Origin: Thiomicrorhabdus marina
Lineage (GTDB): Bacteria; Pseudomonadota; Gammaproteobacteria; Thiomicrospirales; Thiomicrospiraceae
DNA length: 64,000 nucleotides
Assembly (NCBI RefSeq): GCF_017571465.1
Contig: NZ_JAGETV010000005.1
Coordinates: forward strand, 97,137-161,136
Reading direction: 5' to 3'
Shown: positions 1 through 8,705 of the stretch, in pieces
Layout of the letters: each line of letters opens with the position of its first letter
How positions within the stretch are numbered: the stretch's first letter is position 1
Program-made: the position numbers and the translations under genes
The notes under the pieces: generated by a model
The model's input: only the letters and a program-made list of their open reading frames with translations
Told to the model about the DNA's origin: nothing
Databases searched by the model: none

Positions 1-997
1 CACAGATGGCAATTAATTTCCCTCCATAACGAAGATGTGTATGCAGTGCTTTTTCCCAGCCTTGTGAGTGCAGCCAGTTTAAATCCGCAACCACGCTTTT
101 TGAGCCGAGCAGAATGATTAAATCCGCGGCAGGAATTGGTTGATTATGTCGTACCCATTGAAAATCGATTTGAGGATGTTGAATCAATGGATCTACATCA
201 GTGTGGTTGGAAATATGCGGGAAAAGTGGGGCGATGATTTTAATTTTGCTGTTGTGTTTATCGCTCATATTTTTCGTCAGACCGACCGAGTCTTCAGCAT
301 CCAAGTGCAGGCCATGCAGATAGGGTAGAACCCCTAGAACGGGCTTGCCGGTTTTTTGTTCAAGCCAATCTAGACCGTCTTTCAATAGGGCAATATCACC
401 GCGAAAACGGTTGATAATAAGGCCTTTAATTCGATTCCTTTCAGATTCACTCAAACATGCCAAAGTACCGACAATATGGGCAAAGACTCCGCCTTTATCA
501 ATGTCGGCAACCAGAATGACCGGGCAATCTACTTTTTCGGCAAAGCCCATATTGGCAATGTCGCCTTGGCGCAGATTAATTTCCGCGGGCGAGCCGGCGC
601 CCTCCACCAGAATAGTCGAATACTGTTTGGAGAGAATTTGAAAGGAATCGAAAACCGCTTGCGCGGCTTTCGGTTTGTAGGCGTGATAGTCCATCGCGTT
701 GAGATTACCAATAGACTGGCCTTGTAAAATGACTTGTGCTCCGGTATCCGAATTCGGTTTGAGTAAAACCGGATTCATGTGCACGGAAGACGGCACTTTA
801 GCAGCTATCGCTTGCAGTGCTTGCGCTCGTCCGATTTCACCGCCGTCTTCGGTAACCGCAGAGTTCAATGCCATGTTTTGCGGTTTAAAGGGCGCATTGA
901 TAATGCCTTTACGCTGCAAAACCCGACACAGTCCGGCCACTACTGTGCTTTTGCCTGCATCGGATGTGCAGCCTTGAATCATTAAACAATTGACCAC
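1..997 (-). CDS. cobQ: Cobyric acid synthase CobQ, N-terminal part (runs off the left edge)
   Basis: This enzyme amidates the corrin side chains b, d, e and g of adenosylcobyrinate a,c-diamide, using glutamine and ATP, in cobalamin synthesis. Reading leftward, the first 332 codons are visible. The P-loop-like start [12 protein letters not shown] lies near residues 6-17, followed by KPQNMALNS and [13 protein letters not shown], all typical of CobQ. The visible part stops at LIAIC; this Cys (codon 332, bases 4-2) aligns with the glutamine amidotransferase nucleophile, so the rest of that domain lies outside. I chose the GTG at 997 because it gives the short leader before MIQG usual in the family and follows a purine-rich AGGTGGTGAGG. 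An ATG at 982 is the alternative. The start is 15 bases after the btuB stop, so both are probably read from the riboswitch-controlled transcript. Confidence 0.93.
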   Translation of the reverse strand, partial: MVNCLMIQGCTSDAGKSTVVAGLCRVLQRKGIINAPFKPQNMALNSAVTEDGGEIGRAQALQAIAAKVPSSVHMNPVLLKPNSDTGAQVILQGQSIGNLNAMDYHAYKPKAAQAVFDSFQILSKQYSTILVEGAGSPAEINLRQGDIANMGFAEKVDCPVILVADIDKGGVFAHIVGTLACLSESERNRIKGLIINRFRGDIALLKDGLDWLEQKTGKPVLGVLPYLHGLHLDAEDSVGLTKNMSDKHNSKIKIIAPLFPHISNHTDVDPLIQHPQIDFQWVRHNQPIPAADLIILLGSKSVVADLNWLHSQGWEKALHTHLRYGGKLIAIC

Positions 998-1012
998 AAC
1001 CTCACCACCTAT

Positions 1013-2791
1013 TTAAAACTGATAATTGACACCTAGATAAGCGCTACGTTCAGCGACACCATACCCATCGACGACTTGGTAGTATTCATTGAATAGATTG
1101 TCTACTTTAAGGTAGAAACGGGTTTTGGAATTGGCTTGATAGTTAGCGACTAAGTTACATACTGTGTAGTAATCAGTTGCATTACCTTCAGAGCGTTCAC
1201 CAATGTAAAGTGCATTGAAATTAATATCCCATTCCGAGCTTGCAAACCAAGTTAGATCAAGGTTGACTTGGTCTCGCGGACGTCGAGGCAATTCATTGCC
1301 ATTGGCATCTTTGGTTTTGAGATAGGTATAGTTTAATTGAGCGTCAATGTTGCCGAAACGGTTACCGAAACCAAGCTCATAACCGCGAATTTTACTGGTT
1401 CCTGCAATGTTTTGATATTGACTGTTTTGCCAACTTATTAAATCGGTCACGCGCTTATTGAAATAGCTGAAGTTGAGCCCATTCCATTGATAGCTCAGGC
1501 TAAATTCTTGTGAGGTTTCTGCGGCTAAATCTGGATTTGCGGTGCCCCATGGATTAAGAACCTGAATTTGTGATGGCGCATTAAATGCAGTTCCAAAATT
1601 TGCGCTCAGGTTATGTTGTTCTGCAAAATGGTATTTAGCCCCGATTTTTCCGGTGATTTCAGTACCGAAGCTAGTGTAATTATCCCAGCGAATGGCTTCA
1701 TTAAATTGCCAATTAGCAAGCCGGTGACTGTAGACGGCAAATAGAGAATTAGAGTGATTTGAATCGGTTAACTTTTGATTTGCACCGAGATTCCATGAAT
1801 ATTTATCGGATTCGGTTTTATTACGGTTGTGGTTGGCTCCTAACACAAGATCTTTTATTTGATGTTTGAAATTTAAGGATTGAGTCATCCCGGTAACGAT
1901 GTCAGGCGTTCCAGAATCCAACTGTTCATTTCTGAATTTTGATTGTTCCAGACGAATTTCTGTATCACGATTGCGCCAGATGGCACTGCTTAAAATGGTT
2001 TTGCTTGCAAATCGTTGCAGGGAGTCAGGTGCCAGAAAGCCGTCATATTCACCTTTGGAAGCAGTATGGTTATGCGATAACAGCAAATGTTGCTGATTGC
2101 CTAAATCAAAATCCAACTTTGCATTCAGGTTAGTTTGCGCGATACCATCCGCTTCATACTGGTCAATATCTTCTCCAGCAGGGACTTGAGCGCTAAACCC
2201 TTCGCTGAGCAAGCGCTCACCGCCGACGATAAGCTTATGTTTTTGGTTATCGCCAAAAAGAAATTGGCTATTAAATACTGCCTTTTGAGTATTATAAGCG
2301 CCGCTTTCAACAGTGATTTCATTGCTACTGCTTTGCTTACTGATTAAGTTAATAACGCCGGCTGCTGCGTCTGCACCCCAGACACCAGATTGGGCACCTT
2401 TAATAATTTCAATTCGTTCGATATTCGCTAAGGAAATGCTGGCAAGATTCGCCCCATTTGTACTGGCTGGATCGTTTAGACGCACGCCGTCTAATAAAAT
2501 CAAAGTACGGTTATTACTTGAGCCGCGTAAGAAGAGGTTGGTTGTTGATCCGATGCCGCCATTACGTGTAAAACTAATGCCCGGTACTTCTCGCAATGCA
2601 TCAATTAATGTTGTGTAGTTTTTCGAAGAAAGGGTTTGCTGATCAATAATGTAGGTGTCGGCAGTAATTTCCTGCAGTGTCTGAGGTTGTTGGCTTGCAG
2701 ATACCAATACTTGATCCAGCTCGGTAGAGGCGGCCGATAAAGTATGAATCGGCGCTGCCAATAAGCAGGCGATAAGATATTTTTTTTGCAT
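1013..2791 (-). CDS. btuB: TonB-dependent vitamin B12 receptor BtuB
   Basis: Outer-membrane receptor for cobalamin, energised by TonB-ExbBD. The 592-residue protein has a signal peptide (cleavage near residue 20, after LSA), a TonB-box-like segment LDQVLVSAS near 25-33, a plug domain at about 40-150 containing LFLRGSSNNRTLILLDGVR, and a long beta-barrel ending in the terminal Phe (NYQF) usual for outer-membrane barrels. Its size is close to E. coli BtuB. A GGAAGG ribosome site lies about 8 bases before the ATG. The cobalamin riboswitch upstream and cobQ downstream support B12 as substrate rather than a siderophore. The exact corrinoid specificity is inferred. Confidence 0.93.
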   Translation of the reverse strand: MQKKYLIACLLAAPIHTLSAASTELDQVLVSASQQPQTLQEITADTYIIDQQTLSSKNYTTLIDALREVPGISFTRNGGIGSTTNLFLRGSSNNRTLILLDGVRLNDPASTNGANLASISLANIERIEIIKGAQSGVWGADAAAGVINLISKQSSSNEITVESGAYNTQKAVFNSQFLFGDNQKHKLIVGGERLLSEGFSAQVPAGEDIDQYEADGIAQTNLNAKLDFDLGNQQHLLLSHNHTASKGEYDGFLAPDSLQRFASKTILSSAIWRNRDTEIRLEQSKFRNEQLDSGTPDIVTGMTQSLNFKHQIKDLVLGANHNRNKTESDKYSWNLGANQKLTDSNHSNSLFAVYSHRLANWQFNEAIRWDNYTSFGTEITGKIGAKYHFAEQHNLSANFGTAFNAPSQIQVLNPWGTANPDLAAETSQEFSLSYQWNGLNFSYFNKRVTDLISWQNSQYQNIAGTSKIRGYELGFGNRFGNIDAQLNYTYLKTKDANGNELPRRPRDQVNLDLTWFASSEWDINFNALYIGERSEGNATDYYTVCNLVANYQANSKTRFYLKVDNLFNEYYQVVDGYGVAERSAYLGVNYQF

Positions 2792-2910
2792 GATTTTCCT
2801 TCCAATAGATGTATAAATCTACAAGAAGGCAAAAAGGGTCGTTCGCTTAAAACGGAAACAGGTATTACGCTATAGCTAGACAGCGTTTGTAAACCGAGAA
2901 AAATTCACGC

Positions 2911-2931
2911 CCAATTGCCCTCCGCAATCGG
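2911..2931 (-). promoter_or_regulatory. Hairpin after the cobalamin aptamer, probable kissing loop or expression platform
   Basis: On the minus strand an 8-bp stem (CCGATTGC with GCAATTGG, one G-U pair) encloses the loop GGAGG, about 20 bases after the B12 box. Many cobalamin riboswitches have such a hairpin whose loop kisses L5 of the aptamer. The loop resembles a ribosome site, but the btuB start is about 120 bases further on and has its own. Function is inferred. Confidence 0.5.
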
Positions 2932-2954
2932 TTGATGACGAACAAATCGTCTAT

Positions 2955-3110
2955 TTTCCAGGCCGGTATCCGGGCTGAAGAGCAATTTGGGATGGCCTTC
3001 TCGGAATTGCTTCCAATGGCGTTCGCATCCGTCTTCTCTATCACCGTTGCGGGGGCAGCGTTGGATTTGAGTTGTATAAACTCGCACCAGACTTCCCGTT
3101 TAACGACTGT
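2955..3110 (-). promoter_or_regulatory. Cobalamin (AdoCbl-class) riboswitch
   Basis: On the minus strand the leader shows the conserved cobalamin aptamer blocks in order: ACGGGAAG, GGTGCGAG, AAATCC, GCTGCCCCCGCAAC, GAGAAGGCCATCC and the B12 box CAGCCCGGATACCGGCC (about 2961-2977). It lies between a promoter at 3142-3170 and btuB. Such riboswitches shut off B12 uptake and synthesis genes when cobalamin is plentiful. Outer limits are approximate because the peripheral stems were not folded. Confidence 0.94.
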
Positions 3111-3141
3111 TTGATGAGTTGTCGCACCTAGAAAAATACGC

Positions 3142-3170
3142 ATTCTAGTAACTTTTGCCGTTATCTGCAA
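3142..3170 (-). promoter_or_regulatory. Probable sigma-70 promoter of the btuB riboswitch leader
   Basis: On the minus strand there is TTGCAG as a -35 element, a 17-base spacer and TAGAAT as a -10 element. This places the transcript start near 3135, just before the riboswitch aptamer. Confidence 0.5.
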
Positions 3171-3231
3171 TTAACAACCGTGCTTTTTTGATTGGTTTAA
3201 AATGAGGCAAACTATTTTAAAAGGGAAAGTC

Positions 3232-3546
3232 ATGCATCGTCGAGCCAGCTTGTTTTTATTGTTATCTTGGTTGTTTATTGCAATAGGCTTGATTACGGGA
3301 ATTGTTGTTGACGGAATGTGGTTTGCACGCTTTGGCAGTGTGGTGGTGCTATTTGCAGTGATGAGTGAGTATGCTCTGTTACATTTGGAACTGAATGTAC
3401 TTTATGACCGTTTGGAGCTAGTGATGGCTGATGATGATATGCCGGATTTAACCCCCTCTAAATGGCATCGTAAAAAAGTCTGGCTATCGCATTTAACCGT
3501 TGTTGTCGGCACCTTAATTTGGGGATTTGGCGATCTGTTGTTTTAA
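3232..3546 (+). CDS. Small hypothetical inner-membrane protein
   Basis: A 104-residue protein that I do not recognise. It has hydrophobic segments at about residues 6-26 and 29-48, a charged middle (YDRLELVMADDDMPDLTPSKWHRKK) and a third hydrophobic segment at about 82-104, so three membrane spans are likely. I start it at the ATG at 3232 because AAGGGAAAG precedes it; an in-frame ATG at 3202 would add ten residues and lacks a comparable site. It is divergent from the btuB riboswitch and has no co-directional neighbour nearby. Confidence 0.7.
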   Translation: MHRRASLFLLLSWLFIAIGLITGIVVDGMWFARFGSVVVLFAVMSEYALLHLELNVLYDRLELVMADDDMPDLTPSKWHRKKVWLSHLTVVVGTLIWGFGDLLF

Positions 3547-3697
3547 ATCGACATTGCAACTGCGCGAGCTTGAATAAGTTGTTGATGTTGAGATTAGTGT
3601 ACTTTGATGCATATCCCTAACTACTTATTCTGGCGAGGTAATCTGTAGAAACCTTAAGCAAGCCCAGCGAAAAATTGCCGGGCATGGTAGACGGAAT

Positions 3698-4111
3698 CTA
3701 GTTGAGAATATCAATGATTTCGCGTGTATGTTGATAGAGGCGAACCAATTTGCCATCGATACTAATGGTCACTCGGCCGTCAATATCGACTGGCCCCATA
3801 ACCTTGCCATGTTCGTACACTTCTCGATCCATTACTTCGCCACGGTGAAGTTTTTTCTGCCAACCAGGTGGCAGCGGCTTGCCGGTTTTCTCACTGCGTT
3901 TATTGAGGCCGTGTGGAAGATCATTTCGTTCAGAATAGCGATAATCGGTTTGTTCAGGTTGTTTATAAGATTTTTTGTCGCGATCTTTGTATTCGTGTTT
4001 TTCATTCTTTTCGTGCTTGTCTCTATCAGCATAAGCCGGTTGCGCACTTAAGGTCATAAACGCACTCAAACTCAGTATGCTAAAGAACGTTGTGAATTGT
4101 GATTTTTTCAT
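3698..4111 (-). CDS. RcnB-like periplasmic protein
   Basis: A 137-residue secreted protein: a signal peptide ending near AYA, then a highly charged His/Lys/Asp/Glu segment (DRDKHEKNEKHEYKDRDKK), then LPHGLNKRSEKTGKPLPPGWQKKL and a C-terminal domain ending REIIDILN. The LPPGWQKKL repeat-like motif and layout resemble RcnB/CigR-type periplasmic proteins. RcnB helps nickel and cobalt homeostasis in E. coli, but no rcnA efflux gene is nearby, so metal function is not shown. I use the ATG at 4111 rather than 4138 because AAAAGG precedes it and it begins directly with the signal peptide (MKKSQF). Confidence 0.65.
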   Translation of the reverse strand: MKKSQFTTFFSILSLSAFMTLSAQPAYADRDKHEKNEKHEYKDRDKKSYKQPEQTDYRYSERNDLPHGLNKRSEKTGKPLPPGWQKKLHRGEVMDREVYEHGKVMGPVDIDGRVTISIDGKLVRLYQHTREIIDILN

Positions 4112-4427
4112 ATGTAAATGCCTTTTTACTTTTCTCATTTATCTTAACGGCTTTTACCAATCATCTATAGTCGTTTTTTAAAGAGGCTTTGCTACTGATT
4201 TGTTGAGTTTTTAGCTGGCTTTTTGGAAAGAGTTGAGATTGTTTTAAGTTCATGGATTTTTAATGCCAAGTTTGCAGACAGTCATATTAGGAATTCATGT
4301 ATAATTTGGCGTTAAATTTTGCTGCCTTTCCGTGCAGCGATTACATTATTTACATGCTGTTATCACAAGAATTTCCTTGGAAATAGCGTCAACTTTACAG
4401 CCATTGCAAACAGGTGATTTGAAACAA
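4112..4427. other. Intergenic region and glnS leader
   Basis: No gene is seen. A TATAAT box at 4300-4305 is a likely -10 element for glnS, without a clear -35 at normal spacing. A small hairpin (GCTGC at 4321-4325 with GCAGC at 4334-4338) lies in the presumed leader. Confidence 0.4.
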
Positions 4428-6113
4428 ATGAGCAAGAATGTGACAAACGAAACCGCTGAACGCCCGGTCAATTTTATTCGCAATATCATTAATGACGATC
4501 TCGCGACACAAAAACACCAACAGGTTAAAACGCGTTTTCCACCTGAGCCAAACGGCTATTTGCACATCGGCCATGCTAAGTCTATCTGTCTGAACTTCGG
4601 GTTGGCGGAAGACTATCAAGGTGGCTGCAACTTGCGTTTTGACGACACCAATCCAGCCAAAGAAGATATGGAATATGTCGAATCCATTAAACGTGACGTT
4701 GAGTGGTTAGGTTTTCAGTGGGATGGTGAAATCAAGTACTCGTCGAACTATTTCGAAACCTTCTACGACTGTGCGGTTGAGTTGATCAATAAAGGTTTGG
4801 CCTATGTCTGTTTCTTGAATGCCGAAGAGACTCGTGAATATCGAGGTTCTTTAAAAGAACCTGGTAAAGAAAGCCCATTCCGAAATACTGCGCCGCAGGA
4901 AAATTTAGCGCTTTTCGAAAAAATGCGTGCCGGCGGTTTCAAAGAAGGCGAGTGCGTTCTAAGAGCGAAAATCGACATGGCATCATCATTTATGTGTATG
5001 CGTGATCCGACCTTGTACCGTGTGCGTTTTGAACACCACCATCAAACAGGTGATAAGTGGTGCATCTATCCGATGTATGACTTTGCACACTGTATTTCCG
5101 ATGCGATTGAAGGAGTAACTCACTCTCTATGTACACTTGAGTTCCAAGATAACCGTCGTATCTATGATTGGTTACTTGAACATTTAGATGCTTTCAATCG
5201 TCCGGATCGTCCCCATCAATATGAATTTTCTCGTTTAAATCTTGAATATACCGTGATGTCAAAGCGTATGTTGCATCAATTGGTCGGGGATAAATTAGTT
5301 GAAGGTTGGGATGACCCTCGTATGCCGACGATTTCCGGTATGCGCCGCCGTGGTTATACGCCAGCATCACTGCGTGACTTTGCTGAGCGTATCGGTATCT
5401 CTAAAGTCGACAGCATGACTGAAATGGGTATTTTGGAAGCGGCGATTCGTGACGACTTAAACGTGGTTGCTCCGCGAACTATGGCGGTAATGGACCCGAT
5501 TAAATTGGTTATTGAAAATTATCCAGAAGGCGAGCTAGAGTCAATTCAGGCGCCGGTTCACCCGCAAAACGAAGAGATGGGCAAACGAGAAATCTTCTTT
5601 GGTCGTGAGCTTTATATCGACCGTGCAGACTTTATGGAAACTGCGCCAAACGGTAAGTACATGCGTTTGGCAATTAATAAAGAAGTGCGTCTGCGTAATG
5701 CTTACATCATTAAAGGCGAGCGTTTTGAAGAAGATGCGGACGGCAATGTGACAACGGTGTACTGCTCTTACGATCCAGAAACTCTAGGTAAGAACCCTGC
5801 GGATGGGCGTAAGGTTAAAGGTGTTATCCATTTCGTTGAAGCGAGTAAAGCGCTACCGGCGGAGTTCCGAGTGTATGATCGTCTGTTTACGGTAGCTAAC
5901 CCAGCAAAAGAAGACGATTTTGAAGCGGTACTAAATTCTGAATCACTATTGCTTAAACAAGGTTTTGTTGAGCCTTCAATGGCCAATGCACCGGTGGAAC
6001 AGGCTTACCAATGTGAACGTGAAGGTTACTTCTGTCGTGATAATAAAATCACAGACCGCCTGGTCTTCAATCGCACGGTTGGTTTAAGAGATGTTTGGGC
6101 GCAGAAGAAATAA
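4428..6113 (+). CDS. glnS: Glutamine-tRNA ligase
   Basis: Charges tRNA(Gln) with glutamine in the cytoplasm. The class I signature HIGH appears as [12 protein letters not shown] near residue 46, and the KMSKS loop as VMSKRML near residue 276. The C-terminal beta-barrel anticodon-binding region follows. At 561 residues it matches the bacterial GlnRS length (E. coli 554). The reading frame is open upstream to an ATG at 4332, but 4428 is preferred: AGGTGA lies 10 bases ahead and the extra 32 residues have no counterpart in the family. A strong terminator follows. Confidence 0.95.
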   Translation: MSKNVTNETAERPVNFIRNIINDDLATQKHQQVKTRFPPEPNGYLHIGHAKSICLNFGLAEDYQGGCNLRFDDTNPAKEDMEYVESIKRDVEWLGFQWDGEIKYSSNYFETFYDCAVELINKGLAYVCFLNAEETREYRGSLKEPGKESPFRNTAPQENLALFEKMRAGGFKEGECVLRAKIDMASSFMCMRDPTLYRVRFEHHHQTGDKWCIYPMYDFAHCISDAIEGVTHSLCTLEFQDNRRIYDWLLEHLDAFNRPDRPHQYEFSRLNLEYTVMSKRMLHQLVGDKLVEGWDDPRMPTISGMRRRGYTPASLRDFAERIGISKVDSMTEMGILEAAIRDDLNVVAPRTMAVMDPIKLVIENYPEGELESIQAPVHPQNEEMGKREIFFGRELYIDRADFMETAPNGKYMRLAINKEVRLRNAYIIKGERFEEDADGNVTTVYCSYDPETLGKNPADGRKVKGVIHFVEASKALPAEFRVYDRLFTVANPAKEDDFEAVLNSESLLLKQGFVEPSMANAPVEQAYQCEREGYFCRDNKITDRLVFNRTVGLRDVWAQKK

Positions 6114-6134
6114 ATTTGCTGCCAGTGAAAAAAC

Positions 6135-6164
6135 AAAAGCGGAGCTAATAACTCCGCTTTTTTT
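6135..6164. terminator. Bidirectional terminator between glnS and the lipoprotein gene
   Basis: An AAAGCGGAG / CTCCGCTTT stem with a 7-base loop and runs of A and T on both sides, between convergent genes. Confidence 0.85.
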
Positions 6165-6185
6165 ATGAGTAAAGACGTTTCAAGT

Positions 6186-6689
6186 TTATTGGATTGAGTC
6201 TATAAGCCAAACATTATTTTCTTTACTGAGGGTAAAGGTTTGCGATTCGGTTTTCAGTAGGATCATCTTCTTTTCGATCATTGAGTGCATTCGCTCTTCG
6301 ACCGCGGCATAATTTTTATTTTCTAAATTGGCTTTGATTTCAGGAATTAATAAATCAAAGGCTTGAATTTGCGGCGTGGTTGTTTGCACCTGCACGGTCG
6401 CTTGATTTTCCATCTTGTTTACGCTGATAATTTTGAACTCGTTCATTGTTAGGCGCAGACGATTTTCATCGTCATTTATCTGAAATTGGTCGTTGAAGAT
6501 TTGTTGTTTTGCCGGGCGGTTTGCATCATTCAGAAGATTGTACGCAGAGGTAAAATTTAAACTCTGCAAGGCAGATTGGTATTCGCTGACTACGTTTTGC
6601 GGCGTCTTTTGCTCGTTGTTCGAACAGCTACTCAGAAATAGGGCGGCAAAAAGAAAACATACTACAAGTGAAGATTTGAGTTTATGCAT
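6186..6689 (-). CDS. Hypothetical lipoprotein
   Basis: A 167-residue protein with a lipoprotein signal: hydrophobic residues 8-19 then lipobox L-S-S-C with Cys22. The mature part is soluble and polar, with an NTF2/DUF4878-like feel (VVSEYQSALQSLNFTSAYNLL followed by strands ending NNVWLID), but I cannot name the family. It starts 4 bases after the bcp stop, so it is in an operon with bcp. A role linked to peroxide defence is possible only by context. Confidence 0.75.
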   Translation of the reverse strand: MHKLKSSLVVCFLFAALFLSSCSNNEQKTPQNVVSEYQSALQSLNFTSAYNLLNDANRPAKQQIFNDQFQINDDENRLRLTMNEFKIISVNKMENQATVQVQTTTPQIQAFDLLIPEIKANLENKNYAAVEERMHSMIEKKMILLKTESQTFTLSKENNVWLIDSIQ

Positions 6690-6693
6690 AAAT

Positions 6694-7155
6694 CTATAGC
6701 GCTTGAACTTTTTCTAGCATGGCTTGTGCATGACCGTCTGGGTTTACACCGTATTCGACATAAGCCAGTTGGCCGTTGGCATCGATCACAAAAGTCGAGC
6801 GGACAATGCCCATTTTTGAAACCCCGTTTTTTTCTTTAAGCTGCCATACGCCATAGGCGTCACAAATTTCACCGGCGGTATCGGCCAGTAAATCAATTTT
6901 TAAAGCAAATTTGTCGATAAAGGCTTGGTGGCTTGCGGAGTCATCTTTACTAACGCCAATTACTTTACAGTTGGCTTTGGTGAAGTCTTCTATAAGAGCA
7001 GTGAAGTCATTGGCTTCAATAGTGCAACCGGGCGTGTCGTCCTTTGGATAGAAATACAGCACGACTTTTTGTCCGGCAAAGTCGTGTAAAGAGATTAACT
7101 TTTGTTGTTGGTTGATGGCTGAAAAAGCTGGAGCTGCTTGTTTTATGGATAACAT
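6694..7155 (-). CDS. bcp: Thiol peroxidase of the Bcp/PrxQ family
   Basis: Reduces hydrogen peroxide and organic peroxides using thioredoxin. The 153-residue protein shows the peroxiredoxin core: YFYPKDDTPGCT with peroxidatic Cys44, and later RSTFVIDANG. The second Cys five residues on, the resolving Cys of E. coli Bcp, is replaced by Asn49. Cys63 and Cys98 remain as possible partners, or the enzyme works as a 1-Cys type. It is followed closely by a lipoprotein gene. Confidence 0.92.
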   Translation of the reverse strand: MLSIKQAAPAFSAINQQQKLISLHDFAGQKVVLYFYPKDDTPGCTIEANDFTALIEDFTKANCKVIGVSKDDSASHQAFIDKFALKIDLLADTAGEICDAYGVWQLKEKNGVSKMGIVRSTFVIDANGQLAYVEYGVNPDGHAQAMLEKVQAL

Positions 7156-7201
7156 AATGAACCCTTAGATGATAAAAGAGGAGAAAATTTTTAGGATGAT
7201 T

Positions 7202-8428
7202 TTAGCCGATAAACTTCTGCCATGCGATATAGCTAAAGAAGATTAGCGTTATCAGTAGCAGGGTGTTTATAAACCAGCCGCTCTTGTTTGCTTTCATTCC
7301 GGTTCGGTTATTGAAGTACAGCAACGCAAGTGCTAAAAACGGCATAAATAGGGTGCCGACAATCGCATAGAGCTTTTGTACTTCTTTAAAACTTATCCAT
7401 AAACTCAGCATTGGAATAATTGCTAATGCAATCTGGAATCCTTTGTAGCTTAGAGTCTGTGACAAATTTTGCAAATCTTCGCTATTTATTTGCGGCTTAA
7501 TATGACGGACAACATCGGCGAAGAGATATGGAACGGCTTGCCAGACTCCTAACAGGCTACTGAAAATAGCAAAGAAAGCACCGAATAAAAACAGCCAGCG
7601 ACCGGTAGTCCCGAGCTCGTTTTCCAAACCGTTGGCGAGATTAAGAATTAGTCCAGTACCTTTGCCATCAACCGGCACGGTACTGCCGATAATTACCATT
7701 GCCATGCCGAAGATAACCGTTACGCTGTAGCCGACTAATAAGTCAATCCTACACACACTAATATCACTCGCTGAAATACGCTGTTTTTCGCGAATCCAAT
7801 ACCCGTAAGAGAAAATTGTTAGAGTGCCGCCAACGCCGCCTACCAAGGCGACCGTCCATGTTAGGCCATTCCCTTCTAGATTGGGAATTGATGGGATAAA
7901 TAAACCATTCAAGAATGGTCCCATTCCAGGCCACAGTAACAGTGCGGTTAGAACCACGACAAAAAACATAATTCCGATTGAAATGCCCATCACTTTTTCA
8001 AATAAAGCAAAGTTACCGAACCGAACTAAGGCAAGGCCAACTAAGCTTAGAAGAATCCCAAAAATGATTTTGCCGTTTTGCGGTTCGAAGATCGGGATTA
8101 GTGAATGCATAGCAACGCCGCTTGCACTAATAAGTGCCGAGCCGACAAAGAATGACCAGAGCACTAAATAAATTAAGAAAATCCAGATGAAGGGCAGACC
8201 CAATTGTTTGGCAAGGCCGTCGATAAAGCTATCGCCATTGACTAATTGCCACCGCGCAATGCCTTCAGTTAATGCAAATTTAAAAAGACCGCCGAGTACG
8301 ACTGCCCATAGAATCGCGATCCCTAAATTGCCGCCGGCAAATGCTGCTGTGGCAAGATCGCCTGCACCGACACCAGTTGCAGCGATTAATAATCCAGGGA
8401 CAATAATATTCAATAATTTCGATGCCAT
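7202..8428 (-). CDS. Nramp-family (COG1914-like) transporter, atypical metal site
   Basis: A 408-residue integral membrane protein with about 11 hydrophobic segments, related to the Nramp divalent-metal/proton symporters of the LeuT fold. In place of the TM1 metal-binding motif DPGN it has TGVGAGDLATAAFAG (about residues 17-31), and no MPHN-type motif is visible where TM6 should lie (GGVGGTLTIFSYGYWIREK). It therefore belongs to a divergent branch whose substrate I cannot state; Mn or Fe should not be assumed. The start ATG at 8428 begins directly before the first helix. It stands alone on the minus strand. Confidence 0.75.
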   Translation of the reverse strand: MASKLLNIIVPGLLIAATGVGAGDLATAAFAGGNLGIAILWAVVLGGLFKFALTEGIARWQLVNGDSFIDGLAKQLGLPFIWIFLIYLVLWSFFVGSALISASGVAMHSLIPIFEPQNGKIIFGILLSLVGLALVRFGNFALFEKVMGISIGIMFFVVVLTALLLWPGMGPFLNGLFIPSIPNLEGNGLTWTVALVGGVGGTLTIFSYGYWIREKQRISASDISVCRIDLLVGYSVTVIFGMAMVIIGSTVPVDGKGTGLILNLANGLENELGTTGRWLFLFGAFFAIFSSLLGVWQAVPYLFADVVRHIKPQINSEDLQNLSQTLSYKGFQIALAIIPMLSLWISFKEVQKLYAIVGTLFMPFLALALLYFNNRTGMKANKSGWFINTLLLITLIFFSYIAWQKFIG

Positions 8429-8615
8429 AAATTTATCTCTATCATGCTCCCAAACAGTATAGCTAGTTTTATTGCACGGTGAATTTTTAAGCTTCGATTA
8501 AGCCGAATTTTGACGTTATGAAAAATACCAGTATGAAAATCACAATAAGAATTGGTGATGAATTGTTTGCTGTGGCATTACAATTTTAAAGTTTTGTGAT
8601 AAGTCTTTTGAATGC

Positions 8616-8643
8616 TTGAGTTGAATAAATTTATGCTTATAGT
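8616..8643 (+). promoter_or_regulatory. Probable porin promoter
   Basis: TTGAGT (8616-8621), a 16-base spacer and TATAGT (8638-8643), about 60 bases before the porin start. Confidence 0.45.
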
Positions 8644-8705
8644 TTTGCCCAGCAAGTGCGACGCAGTTCGTGCGCTATAACAACTCTAAATTAAGGAAAC
8701 TGAAC

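Noticed and set aside
140..985. Several plus-strand open frames across the left edge
   Set aside because: They lie opposite cobQ, whose minus-strand frame is continuous with recognisable family motifs from 997 to the edge.
2865..3170. A 101-codon minus-strand frame upstream of btuB
   Set aside because: It coincides with the cobalamin riboswitch and its promoter; the RNA motifs explain the conservation.
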